7,433 nucleotides of DNA from Fidelibacterota bacterium (GTDB taxonomy: Bacteria; Fidelibacterota; Marinisomatia; Marinisomatales; UBA8229), in contig DPYO01000235.1 of assembly GCA_003535775.1 (NCBI GenBank), forward strand, positions 1-7,433, read 5' to 3'. Below, in pieces: positions 1 to 5,892 of this stretch. Numbering within the stretch: position 1 is the first letter of the stretch; the number at the start of each line of letters is the position of its first letter. The notes under the pieces are model-generated. The model searched no databases. It had not been told where the DNA came from and saw only the letters and a program-made list of their open reading frames with translations. A program made the position numbers and the translations under genes.

Positions 1-906
1 AATATAGATTTGCAGTATACCATAGAAAATAATATTGAATTGATACTTGTGAATGGTTTGGAAGATTCGTTGCAGGAAAACGAACGGAAGAATCTTGAAA
101 TTTTCCTGAATCAAGGAGGGAATATATTACTGGCTCAATCGCGAATAAAAGCAGACCTTCAAACCCAGCAGGCAAGCGAAATATCATCTGACATATTTGA
201 CATTGTTGATTCATATGGTTTGTCTCTCCAGACTAACCTGGTTTTAGATAAAACCTGCGGACGGGTAAATGTTCAGCAGAACATGGGACCTTTCAGGATG
301 GCTGTCCCCATGTCTTATCCCTTGCTCCCCGTTGTAAGAGATTTTAACAAGGATGAAGTGCTGGTGAGCGGTTTGGAACAGGTTCAATTGTTTTTTGCCA
401 GTGAGATTCGTACCGATTCCATTCCGCAGGATGGTTCGGTCAACGTGTCACCATTGATGTTTAGTTCCAATAGTTCTTCCCTGATGAGCGGGTTTTTTAA
501 CCTTCATCCCGATCCGAAAACAAATCCGGCTATGGTGAGCCTAAATCAGCCAAAGAAATTATTGAGTGCCCGGTCTGAACGCAGTTCATCAGAATCTGGA
601 CTCTTAAGTCAAATGATACTGGTAAGTGATTCCCGGTTCCTGGCAGATGACGGAGGTGGTGCATCTCCAGAAAATCACATTTTTGTAATGAATGCTGTGG
701 ATTTTTTACTTGGTGACCGGGAATTAATTGCGCTCCGATCACGGGAAATTACAAACCGCCCATTAGCAGAAATTGAAGACAGTGCAAAAGTCTGGTGGAA
801 ATGGTTTAATATCGTTCTGCCTACAGTTTTAGTTATTGGTTTTGGTTTTTTCCGCATGAGAAGGAGCAAAGCAAGATCAAGAATGCTGGAGGATATTTAT
901 GGCTAA
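1..906 (+). CDS. GldG-like ABC-transporter-associated membrane protein, C-terminal part (partial)
   Basis: The frame is open from base 1, so the gene starts upstream of the window; the TTG at base 10 is just an internal Leu codon. The visible 301 codons match the C-terminal half of the GldG / ABC_transp_aux family, the extracytoplasmic partner of a GldA/GldF-type ABC transporter. Numbering from base 10, an IELILVNG strand is followed by a helix and an NQGGNILLA strand (about 35-42), the usual fold start of this domain. Next come YGLSLQTNLVLD (about 69-80) and a proline-rich stretch leading into VSGLEQVQLFFAS. One membrane helix (about 262-282, WWKWFNIVLPTVLVIGFGFF) and a basic tail (RMRRSKARSR) anchor it, with the tail expected in the cytoplasm. 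The stop overlaps the start of the DUF4340 gene by 8 bases, which indicates translational coupling. In other genomes the ATPase and permease genes lie just upstream; that is inference here. The cargo is unknown, and a role in gliding cannot be assumed. Confidence 0.8.
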   Translation, partial: NIDLQYTIENNIELILVNGLEDSLQENERKNLEIFLNQGGNILLAQSRIKADLQTQQASEISSDIFDIVDSYGLSLQTNLVLDKTCGRVNVQQNMGPFRMAVPMSYPLLPVVRDFNKDEVLVSGLEQVQLFFASEIRTDSIPQDGSVNVSPLMFSSNSSSLMSGFFNLHPDPKTNPAMVSLNQPKKLLSARSERSSSESGLLSQMILVSDSRFLADDGGGASPENHIFVMNAVDFLLGDRELIALRSREITNRPLAEIEDSAKVWWKWFNIVLPTVLVIGFGFFRMRRSKARSRMLEDIYG

Positions 907-1474
907 GCAGACTCGGATTATCGTAGCTATCCTTGGGGTTGTATTAGTTTTGTTCTTCATAAATCGTCAATCCCAAAAGAAATATACAGTTCAAACTAAA
1001 ACAGTCGTTTCCCATGGGAAAGATGACATTCACCGGTTTGTTGTCCAAAAGGAAGACCAGGAGATTGAACTGGTGCGCAGTGATACAAGCTGGGTCATTT
1101 CCGGGCACGATTCTCTTTCAGTAAAATTATCCAGTTTAGAAAGTTTTTTCGATAATATCCTGCAATTAAGTAAGGAATTAGATCCTATATCAAAAAACCC
1201 GGACAATTGGAGTAAATATTCTGTGAGTGACTCTACGGGCACACATTTATTTCTTTATAACTCAAATGATAAAGAATTGGGTCATTATATATTTGGGAGG
1301 ACAAAAACGAATTTCGGGAAAAATACAATTCGCATGGAGGATGATCCAAATGTGTATTTAACCGATAAAAATATCTTATTTCGTTTACAGACCCGCCCCA
1401 CCTACTGGGGAGAAAAACCCAAACCACCCGATGAAAATGAACCGGAAGAGTCCATACCTGCTTTCCCGGAGTGA
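899..1474 (+). CDS. DUF4340 domain-containing membrane-anchored protein
   Basis: This 191-residue protein has a single N-terminal hydrophobic helix (about 7-21, IIVAILGVVLVLFFI) and then a polar, probably extracytoplasmic domain. The domain shows the DUF4340 pattern. A strand region (FVVQKEDQEIELVRSD, about 47-62) is followed by W65 in DTSWVISG, a helical segment rich in Leu and Ser (about 77-95), and the late block FGRTKTNFGKNTIRM into VYLTDKNILFRL (about 132-164). The last 20 residues are Pro/Glu-rich and likely disordered. Many DUF4340 proteins are longer with repeated domains; this is a one-domain version. The ATG at 899 sits inside the last codons of the GldG-like gene, giving an 8-base overlap, so the two are almost certainly one operon and may form a complex. 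No enzymatic residues are recognised and the function is unknown. No clear terminator follows. Confidence 0.75.
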   Translation: MAKQTRIIVAILGVVLVLFFINRQSQKKYTVQTKTVVSHGKDDIHRFVVQKEDQEIELVRSDTSWVISGHDSLSVKLSSLESFFDNILQLSKELDPISKNPDNWSKYSVSDSTGTHLFLYNSNDKELGHYIFGRTKTNFGKNTIRMEDDPNVYLTDKNILFRLQTRPTYWGEKPKPPDENEPEESIPAFPE

Positions 1475-1870
1475 TCTTTACTAGACCCTGGATCTGATTG
1501 CTGTAGGAGCGCTGTACAAACTGACATAGTTCTTGATCCCGCTTATGTATTTTGAACTGGGTTTGATGGCCATTGAACCAGCAAAATAATATCTGCAGGC
1601 TGTATTTATCAGCTATGATGCCGTCAAATTCAATATATTCATGCTGAAGAGTTTGAGCAGGGCAGGAAGATGGTATTATTGCAGTAAGTCTACAGATTGA
1701 CTCCTCTGGATAAATTGAAGAAATCTTCAGCAAAAAAGGGGAGAGCGATAATCTCGCGATTGAAGAAATAAATAAAATATTGTTAACAAATAACTATAAT
1801 TTTTTTGATATAATAAGTTGTAATCTTATAGATATATGATTTATGTTATTGGAAATTTCAAGATGGAGTT
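1475..1870. other. Intergenic region without a clear gene; possible decayed coding DNA plus A/T-rich leader
   Basis: This 396-base gap has two parts. Bases 1475 to about 1735 have mixed composition. The minus strand is open for 86 codons here (1733 down to 1475) and the frame runs on into the DUF4340 gene as a shadow. The + strand shows short protein-like stretches in shifting frames, for example LDLIAVGALYKLT near 1490-1528 and IEEIFSKKGESDNLAIEEI near 1716-1772, each ended or separated by stops. That is compatible with an old, decayed gene, but no family is recognised. Bases about 1740-1870 are strongly A/T-rich and non-coding, and probably hold the promoter and leader of the first PPK2 gene. 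No tRNA or convincing terminator was seen. Confidence 0.5.
1770..1850 (+). promoter_or_regulatory. A/T-rich putative promoter region of the first PPK2 gene
   Basis: The segment contains two TATAAT hexamers (1795-1800 and 1809-1814) and a TTGATA hexamer (1805-1810) that lies 16 bases before TATAGA (1827-1832). It also holds a perfect 10-base palindrome, TTGTTAACAA, at 1780-1789. No hexamer pair is a strong sigma-70 match at ideal spacing, and a Bacteroidota-type promoter would use another consensus. The region is therefore called from its composition and its position ahead of a gene preceded by a gap, not from one defined site. The palindrome could be a regulator site. Confidence 0.35.
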
Positions 1871-2719
1871 ATGAATAAGGTCAACAGGAAGCTATCAATT
1901 GATGATCTTGACGAAAAAGTTACAACAAAAGTCATCAAGAGATATATACAGAGAGAGGAACTAAAACCCTATCAGGCGGAGCTGATTAAGATGCAAAGGC
2001 ACCTTGAAAATATGGGAAAAAAGATGATTGTCACTTTTGACGGGCGAGACGCATCCGGCAAGGGCGGAACCATCAGGCGGGTGGCCTTATTCATGAATGT
2101 GAGGCGTTACCGGGTTGTAGCCCTTGGCAAGCCCAACAAACGCCAGAGAAATGAGCTATACATAAAGCGTTATATTGAACAGTTTCCGCAGGCTGGAGAA
2201 ATCGTCATGTTTGACCGTAGCTGGTACAACCGGGCAATGGTGGAGTCGGTCATGGGCTTCTGTACTCCTAAGCAATATAAAAGTTTCCTGAAGAATATTA
2301 ACAGCTATGAGGCCAATTTCTTTGAAGATGGGAAAACGATCCTGCTTAAACTGTACTTTTCAGTTTCCAAGGCTGAACAAAAGCGAAGATTTGACAGGCG
2401 TAAAAACGATCCTCTGCGGAAATGGAAATTGAGTGAAGTAGATTTACAGGCTCAGGGATTATGGGATGAGTTCACGATCAAAAAATACAAAATGCTTAAA
2501 AAGACTTCCACGGATCTGGCACCTTGGTGGATAATTCGATCGAATGACAAACATCTGGCACGCAAAGAAACAATAAAACTGATCCTAAACTCGGTTCCAT
2601 ACCACGGGAGAAGCCGCACATTGGATATGGAGGTCGATCCCCAAATCATCAGACCAGCCGATAAGGAATTAAAAATTATGAAAAAGCAAAAAACAAAATA
2701 TGGGAAGTTTACCAGTTGA
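1871..2719 (+). CDS. ppk2: Polyphosphate kinase 2 family protein (class I-like, divergent paralog A)
   Basis: PPK2 enzymes transfer phosphate between polyphosphate and nucleotides in the cytoplasm; class I members mainly make ATP or GTP from the diphosphates. This 282-residue protein has a Walker A loop GRDASGKGG (58-66, K64), a Walker B-like block IVMFDRSWYNRA (111-122, D115), then VMGFC (127-131). The lid region is RRFDRRKNDPLRKWKLSEVD (172-191), followed by the C-terminal LAPWWIIRSNDK block (216-227). The length and single catalytic domain fit class I. Compared with paralog B it has Met123 where B has the family-typical Gly, a more basic lid, and a basic C-terminal tail (about 245-282). 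Across residues 51-131 I count 48 identities in 81 aligned positions with B. The start is the ATG at 1871; GGAG lies only 2 bases upstream, too close for normal use, but there is no other sensible in-frame start before residue 41. Family membership is secure. Nucleotide preference and direction are not readable from sequence. Confidence 0.92.
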   Translation: MNKVNRKLSIDDLDEKVTTKVIKRYIQREELKPYQAELIKMQRHLENMGKKMIVTFDGRDASGKGGTIRRVALFMNVRRYRVVALGKPNKRQRNELYIKRYIEQFPQAGEIVMFDRSWYNRAMVESVMGFCTPKQYKSFLKNINSYEANFFEDGKTILLKLYFSVSKAEQKRRFDRRKNDPLRKWKLSEVDLQAQGLWDEFTIKKYKMLKKTSTDLAPWWIIRSNDKHLARKETIKLILNSVPYHGRSRTLDMEVDPQIIRPADKELKIMKKQKTKYGKFTS

Positions 2720-2772
2720 TTTTCACACAAATTAAACTTAGAATTAGAGTTTATTTAGAAAGTATCACCCCT

Positions 2773-2880
2773 ATGGGTAAAACTACAAAAAAGTCCATGA
2801 CCAGTCGTGCATCAGCAAGTAAAACAACTATTGGCACATCAAGATTAAGTTTTCTAAATGCAGGATCCGTGAGAATCTGA
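2773..2880 (+). CDS. Possible small basic protein between the two PPK2 genes (35 residues)
   Basis: An ATG at 2773 opens a 35-codon frame ending in TGA at 2878-2880, in the 186-base gap between the kinase genes and in the same direction. The product starts MGKTTKKSMTSRASASK and would be basic and very rich in Ser and Thr, with Lys and Arg as the only charged side chains (3 Lys, 1 Lys and 3 Arg along its length, no Asp or Glu). No membrane helix or known motif is visible, and no good Shine-Dalgarno site precedes the ATG. The acid-free, basic composition would suit binding to polyphosphate or nucleic acid, but that is speculation. A frame this short can occur by chance. Confidence 0.22.
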   Translation: MGKTTKKSMTSRASASKTTIGTSRLSFLNAGSVRI

Positions 2881-2892
2881 ATAAAAAACAAA

Positions 2893-2898
2893 TGAGGT
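2893..2898 (+). promoter_or_regulatory. Ribosome binding site of the second PPK2 gene
   Basis: TGAGGT, containing GAGG at 2894-2897, ends 7-8 bases before the ATG at 2906. It is the clearest Shine-Dalgarno site in the window and fixes the start of PPK2 paralog B. The first paralog has only a badly spaced GGAG, so the two kinases may be translated at different rates. Confidence 0.6.
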
Positions 2899-2905
2899 AT
2901 TAGCT

Positions 2906-3691
2906 ATGGGTGACAAAAATGATTTCAAGAAAAAATATAATAAAATGATTGAAGAATTACAGGTAGAACTTGTGTACATGCAGGACTGGGTCATTGAAAA
3001 TGGGGAAAAAATAGTCATCGTCTTTGAAGGTCGAGATGCAGCTGGAAAAGGTGGAACCATAAAGAGGATAACAGAAAACCTAAACCCCAGAAGCTGTAGA
3101 GTTGCCGCACTAGCAAAGCCATCAGACCGTGAAAAGACTCAGTGGTACTTTCAGAGATACATATCACATTTGCCCTCCGCCGGAGAAATAGTATTGTTTG
3201 ATCGTAGCTGGTACAATCGGGCCGGAGTTGAACGGGTAATGGGATTTTGCAGTGATAAAGAGTATATCGAATTTTTACAGACTGCTCCTGAATTTGAGCG
3301 TATGCTCATAAGATCTGGTATTATTCTTTTAAAGTATTGGTTTTCTGTAAGTGCCGGGGAACAAATAAAACGGTTTCAAGGAAGAATTACCGATCCAACA
3401 AAGGTCTGGAAGTTGAGCCCCATGGATGTTGAATCCATAAATCGCTGGGAAGACTACTCCGAAGCTAAAGATAATATGATGGAACATACAGACACGGACA
3501 TATGCCCCTGGTATATTGTAGAGTCTGATGTGAAAAAGAAAGCACGTGTTAATTGTATCAGTCACATATTGAGTAAGATTTCATACACAGACATTGATCA
3601 TCCTGTTGTAAAGCTCCCTGAAAGGACTCCCGAAGAAGAGTATGAGAGGCCAGACCGTTCAAACTATAACTACGTACCGGAAAAGCTGTAA
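2906..3691 (+). CDS. ppk2: Polyphosphate kinase 2, class I (paralog B)
   Basis: This 261-residue single-domain PPK2 is close to the class I consensus. It has Walker A GRDAAGKGG (42-50, K48), a Walker B block IVLFDRSWYNRAGVERVMGF (95-114, D99), and a lid containing TDPTKVWKLSPMD (162-174). The C-terminal block is HTDTDICPWYIVESDVKKKAR (about 194-214, D196 and W202). The usual class I wording is kept almost throughout (NLNPR, ALAKPSDRE, WYFQRYISHLP), so it is expected to phosphorylate nucleoside diphosphates using polyphosphate, or to run the reverse reaction. The tail (about 238-261) is acidic and Pro/Tyr-rich. It has its own good ribosome binding site and lies 186 bases after paralog A in the same direction, so shared transcription is likely but not shown. 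Ancient duplication or separate acquisition could both explain the pair. The substrate direction is inferred from the class, not seen. Confidence 0.94.
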   Translation: MGDKNDFKKKYNKMIEELQVELVYMQDWVIENGEKIVIVFEGRDAAGKGGTIKRITENLNPRSCRVAALAKPSDREKTQWYFQRYISHLPSAGEIVLFDRSWYNRAGVERVMGFCSDKEYIEFLQTAPEFERMLIRSGIILLKYWFSVSAGEQIKRFQGRITDPTKVWKLSPMDVESINRWEDYSEAKDNMMEHTDTDICPWYIVESDVKKKARVNCISHILSKISYTDIDHPVVKLPERTPEEEYERPDRSNYNYVPEKL

Positions 3692-3885
3692 ATATACTTA
3701 AACTAATTTTATAGTGATCGTGGCGGCTATACGATCCAGGCCACTTTTCAAGTAATAATTCGCCAGCGGTTACAAGAAGGGTATGATTATCATATTCAGG
3801 CTGATGAGGATTCTGAGGATGTGTATTAACTAAAACCTGATTTATTTTAATCTTACTCATTTCTGAAATCTACCCATCATCCCAC
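3692..3885. other. Short convergent intergenic region with unexplained open frames
   Basis: Between the end of PPK2 paralog B and the minus-strand terminator, both strands are open. On the + strand, 3707-3829 is an open stretch in the same frame as paralog B, beyond its stop and one further stop. It lacks an ATG, GTG or TTG near its start, reads DRGGYTIQATFQVIIRQRL in part, and ends in an acidic DEDSEDVY before TAA. On the minus strand an ATG at 3860 opens a frame through MSKIKINQVLVNTHPQNPHQ that runs back into the kinase gene as a shadow. Neither matches a family I know. The + strand piece may be the 3' remnant of a lost gene. Confidence 0.35.
3716..3748 (+). terminator. Weak candidate terminator hairpin after the second PPK2 gene
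   Basis: Two mutually exclusive stems are possible 25 bases after the kinase stop. One pairs GATCGT (3716-3721) with ACGATC (3731-3736). The other pairs GTGGC (3720-3724) with GCCAC (3740-3744) and is followed directly by TTTT (3745-3748). The T run is short and the loop of the second stem is long (15 bases), so this is a weak call. Confidence 0.25.
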
Positions 3886-3914
3886 AAACAAAAAACCCCG
3901 CTACTGGGCGGGGG
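3886..3914 (-). terminator. Intrinsic terminator of the minus-strand gene run
   Basis: CCCCGC (3896-3901) pairs perfectly with GCGGGG (3908-3913) around a 6-base loop. On the minus strand the stem is followed by a T-rich tract (A-rich 3886-3895 on the strand shown). It lies 32 bases beyond the stop of the lipoprotein gene. The + side has no T run, so it acts in one direction only, shielding the PPK2 genes from minus-strand transcription. Confidence 0.8.
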
Positions 3915-3945
3915 TAGCCCTCACGATGACAATTTTCATACCGTA

Positions 3946-4425
3946 TCAGCAATTTTCAGGGAACAATTCACAATAAAACCTTTCACGAATTACCCTAACC
4001 TTTTCGATTAAACTTTGTATCGATTCAACGGTCTTACCATACTCGAACGTTACTCTTTTTAGCGTATCCACCTTTGTAATTTCAATCCATTCGCCACCAC
4101 CATCTGCACAATCAGGGCAACCTATAATATCGTCCAGCGAAAGGAAGGAATCCATATCAACTGACTCTATCAATGAATCCCATTCTTGGATTGAAATATT
4201 ACCATTAAGCATAGTATCAGGATAGTTTGGGTTACTCCAACTTGATGCTATGAACACAACATCTCTATTAACTATTTCAACTTCTGACTTACAATAACCA
4301 CCACAAAACCCAAAGAAAATCCCCGTTTTTATTGCAATATCATTTACTTCAACCTTTTCATAATCAGTCTGACAAGAAAAGAGATGCAGTGAAATGAAAA
4401 ATAACATTTGGATCAATAGTTTCAT
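3946..4425 (-). CDS. Conserved hypothetical lipoprotein with six paired cysteines
   Basis: This is a 159-residue exported protein of unknown function. The N-terminus has one Lys, a hydrophobic stretch (3-16) and a lipobox LFSC (15-18), so Cys18 should be lipidated and the mature protein held on the outer face of a membrane. Six further cysteines lie in pairs: C41 and C45 in GFCGGYC, C103 and C106 in IGCPDCADGGGEW, and C152 and C159 near the C-terminus. These suggest three disulfides or a metal-binding or redox site. The blocks around the first two pairs look like those of uncharacterised short lipoproteins in Bacteroidota-like genomes, but I cannot give a domain name with certainty. The region upstream of the ATG is A-rich with no Shine-Dalgarno site. 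It follows the CHAD gene by 63 bases and may be its last co-transcribed partner or have its own promoter. A link to phosphate rests on position only. Confidence 0.7.
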   Translation of the reverse strand: MKLLIQMLFFISLHLFSCQTDYEKVEVNDIAIKTGIFFGFCGGYCKSEVEIVNRDVVFIASSWSNPNYPDTMLNGNISIQEWDSLIESVDMDSFLSLDDIIGCPDCADGGGEWIEITKVDTLKRVTFEYGKTVESIQSLIEKVRVIRERFYCELFPENC

Positions 4426-4488
4426 TTTTTGATTATTTCAATTGTCAATGTGATGGCTAACTACTTACTATACTGTATATTTGTATTA

Positions 4489-5304
4489 TTATACCGTTTG
4501 TGAAAGGTAAGACACCAGCAGTGTGTTTATATTCTTTCGAGCTACATTATTTTCGTTGACTAAATCGTTAATGAGAGTTGATAGATACTGTATAATTCTT
4601 TCATGTGCACTTTGTTGGATAAATCGTTCTAATGAAGCTATTAGCAATATCTGATCGTGACATTTTCCTATAATATCGTTGAGTGATTTAGGTTGAAACT
4701 TTACTTCTCTCATCTCATTTGATGGTTCTAATGCATTCATTAACCTAAGTGTTTCCATTATAGCCCTAAGGTGAATTCGTATTTTGTGTAGTTTCTGATC
4801 ATCGTAAATATTATCCTTCAGTTCTTCCACCCGTTTCAATTTTGAAAGCAGATATGTTCTGGATTCCTTTGATGCGATTTCATTGGTTACGTTTTCAATT
4901 TTTTTCAGTAACACCTTATTGAGTTCTTCCAATTTTTCGAAATCAAACCTGGCCAGTCCCTCAAGCAAGTTTTCATTCGCCTGTTTTTGGGATTCAATAA
5001 GATATTCTTTGTAGGGGGAAAGGTATTTTGACTCGTATGCAGAGATCAAGTGAAGATGTAACTGGATTTCACGGAGTTCACCTGCTAGACGAAAAGGTTC
5101 TAAAAACAGATGAATATGTTCTTTTTTTCTAAATTCACCCTGGCTGCTAATTTCCATTATTGCGAGGATAGTTCTAATTCGTTTGGTAAAAACCCGCAGC
5201 TGGTGTATATCCTCAACCCCTTGTCGGTTTACCGTATTCGTAAAATGTATGCGGAAAGTAGCTAGCTTGTTATTATAGTACTCAATTAATTTGTTTTGGG
5301 GCAT
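4489..5304 (-). CDS. CHAD domain-containing protein (predicted polyphosphate binder)
   Basis: CHAD domains are helical bundles with conserved His, Lys and Arg residues lining a basic channel; family members have been shown to bind inorganic polyphosphate and localise to polyphosphate granules. This 271-residue protein is almost all helix and shows the two-fold repeat of the domain. In the first half, IHQLRVFTKRIR (33-44, H34, R37, K41, R42, R44) is followed by AGELRE (74-79, R78). In the second half, LHKIRIHLR (172-180, H173, K174, R176, R180) is followed by IGKCHDQI (212-219). No signal peptide, membrane helix or fused CYTH domain is present, so it is a stand-alone cytoplasmic CHAD protein. 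It starts 49 bases after the SixA gene on the same strand, with no terminator between, so the two are probably co-transcribed. Later motif positions are more degenerate than in textbook CHAD proteins (A74 for the usual Leu, and AGELRE and IGKCHD in place of LGxxRD). An enzymatic role is not expected. Confidence 0.87.
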   Translation of the reverse strand: MPQNKLIEYYNNKLATFRIHFTNTVNRQGVEDIHQLRVFTKRIRTILAIMEISSQGEFRKKEHIHLFLEPFRLAGELREIQLHLHLISAYESKYLSPYKEYLIESQKQANENLLEGLARFDFEKLEELNKVLLKKIENVTNEIASKESRTYLLSKLKRVEELKDNIYDDQKLHKIRIHLRAIMETLRLMNALEPSNEMREVKFQPKSLNDIIGKCHDQILLIASLERFIQQSAHERIIQYLSTLINDLVNENNVARKNINTLLVSYLSQTV

Positions 5305-5353
5305 GTGCAGACATTCTCTTACTTGGTATTGCTTACCACCTTTTCATAGAAAA

Positions 5354-5845
5354 TTATTCCAGCGCTTTTGGCTGTTGCAGCCAGGCTAATTTTCCTTCAC
5401 CAAAGCGAACATCTTTCCAACTGGTCACTGCAAAATCAATTTTTGCCATGGACGCGGTAGGGAAGCGAATATTACTGCCGTGGGTAGCCATGGAAATAAA
5501 CATAGAAAAGTTAGGTTCATGACCAACCAGGCAGATGATGTTTAATGCGTCATCCTGCCCCTGAACCAGGTGTAACAGGACATTCGGGGATCCGCCGTAA
5601 ATAGTGGGATCCAGTTCCAGGGGACAGGCCCAGGCTCCTGCATCCATGGCGAGTCCAACGGTGGTTTTAGCCCGAATGGCGGTGGACGAAACAGCGATAT
5701 CAGGTAGTTGCCCAAGTTCTGATAGAAAGACCCCCATCTTTTTGGCGGCCTTGATCCCTCGCTTTGCCAATGGGCGGTTGTGGTCAACATCGTAATCGGC
5801 ATACCAGTCTGATTTCCCGTGGCGAAAAAGGATAATGGACTTCAT
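5354..5845 (-). CDS. sixA: SixA-type phosphohistidine phosphatase (histidine phosphatase superfamily)
   Basis: SixA proteins are small cytoplasmic histidine phosphatases of the phosphoglycerate-mutase-like fold. The E. coli member removes phosphate from phosphohistidine on phosphotransfer proteins. This 163-residue protein has the N-terminal catalytic motif LFRHGKSDW (6-14; R8 and the nucleophile H9), the DHNRPLAKRG block (21-30), SSTAIRAKTT (53-62, R58), the IYGGSPNVL segment (82-90) and LVGHEPN (106-112, H109). All the expected active-site residues are present and the length is normal for SixA. It sits 47 bases after the symporter gene and 49 before the CHAD gene, in one direction. SixA, CHAD and polyphosphate-kinase genes are often found close together in bacteria, so its substrate here may lie in phosphate or nucleotide metabolism rather than in a phosphorelay; that is inference. 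No clear ribosome binding site is visible. Confidence 0.9.
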   Translation of the reverse strand: MKSIILFRHGKSDWYADYDVDHNRPLAKRGIKAAKKMGVFLSELGQLPDIAVSSTAIRAKTTVGLAMDAGAWACPLELDPTIYGGSPNVLLHLVQGQDDALNIICLVGHEPNFSMFISMATHGSNIRFPTASMAKIDFAVTSWKDVRFGEGKLAWLQQPKALE

Positions 5846-5892
5846 AAATTAATAGCTGATTTTGTTCACTGCATTAACCTTATAATAGAGGC

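Noticed and set aside
10..12. TTG as a start codon for the GldG-like protein
   Set aside because: The frame is open to base 1 and the protein begins in mid-domain, so the TTG is an internal Leu and the gene is cut by the window edge.
1233..1474. Minus-strand open frame inside the DUF4340 gene
   Set aside because: It is antisense to a well-supported gene and shows no recognisable motif. Only its extension into the gap (1475-1733) was kept as a question.
2733..2753. Inverted repeat TAAACT/AGTTTA after the first PPK2 gene as a terminator
   Set aside because: The stem is only 6 A/T-rich pairs with a 9-base loop and no following T run, so it is unlikely to end transcription.
1871..3691. Recent tandem duplication of one PPK2 gene
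   Set aside because: The two genes differ too much in protein and DNA, apart from the conserved active-site blocks, for the duplication to be recent.
5542..5802. Alternative open frames on both strands within the SixA gene
   Set aside because: They overlap a complete SixA protein with all catalytic residues and have no features of their own.
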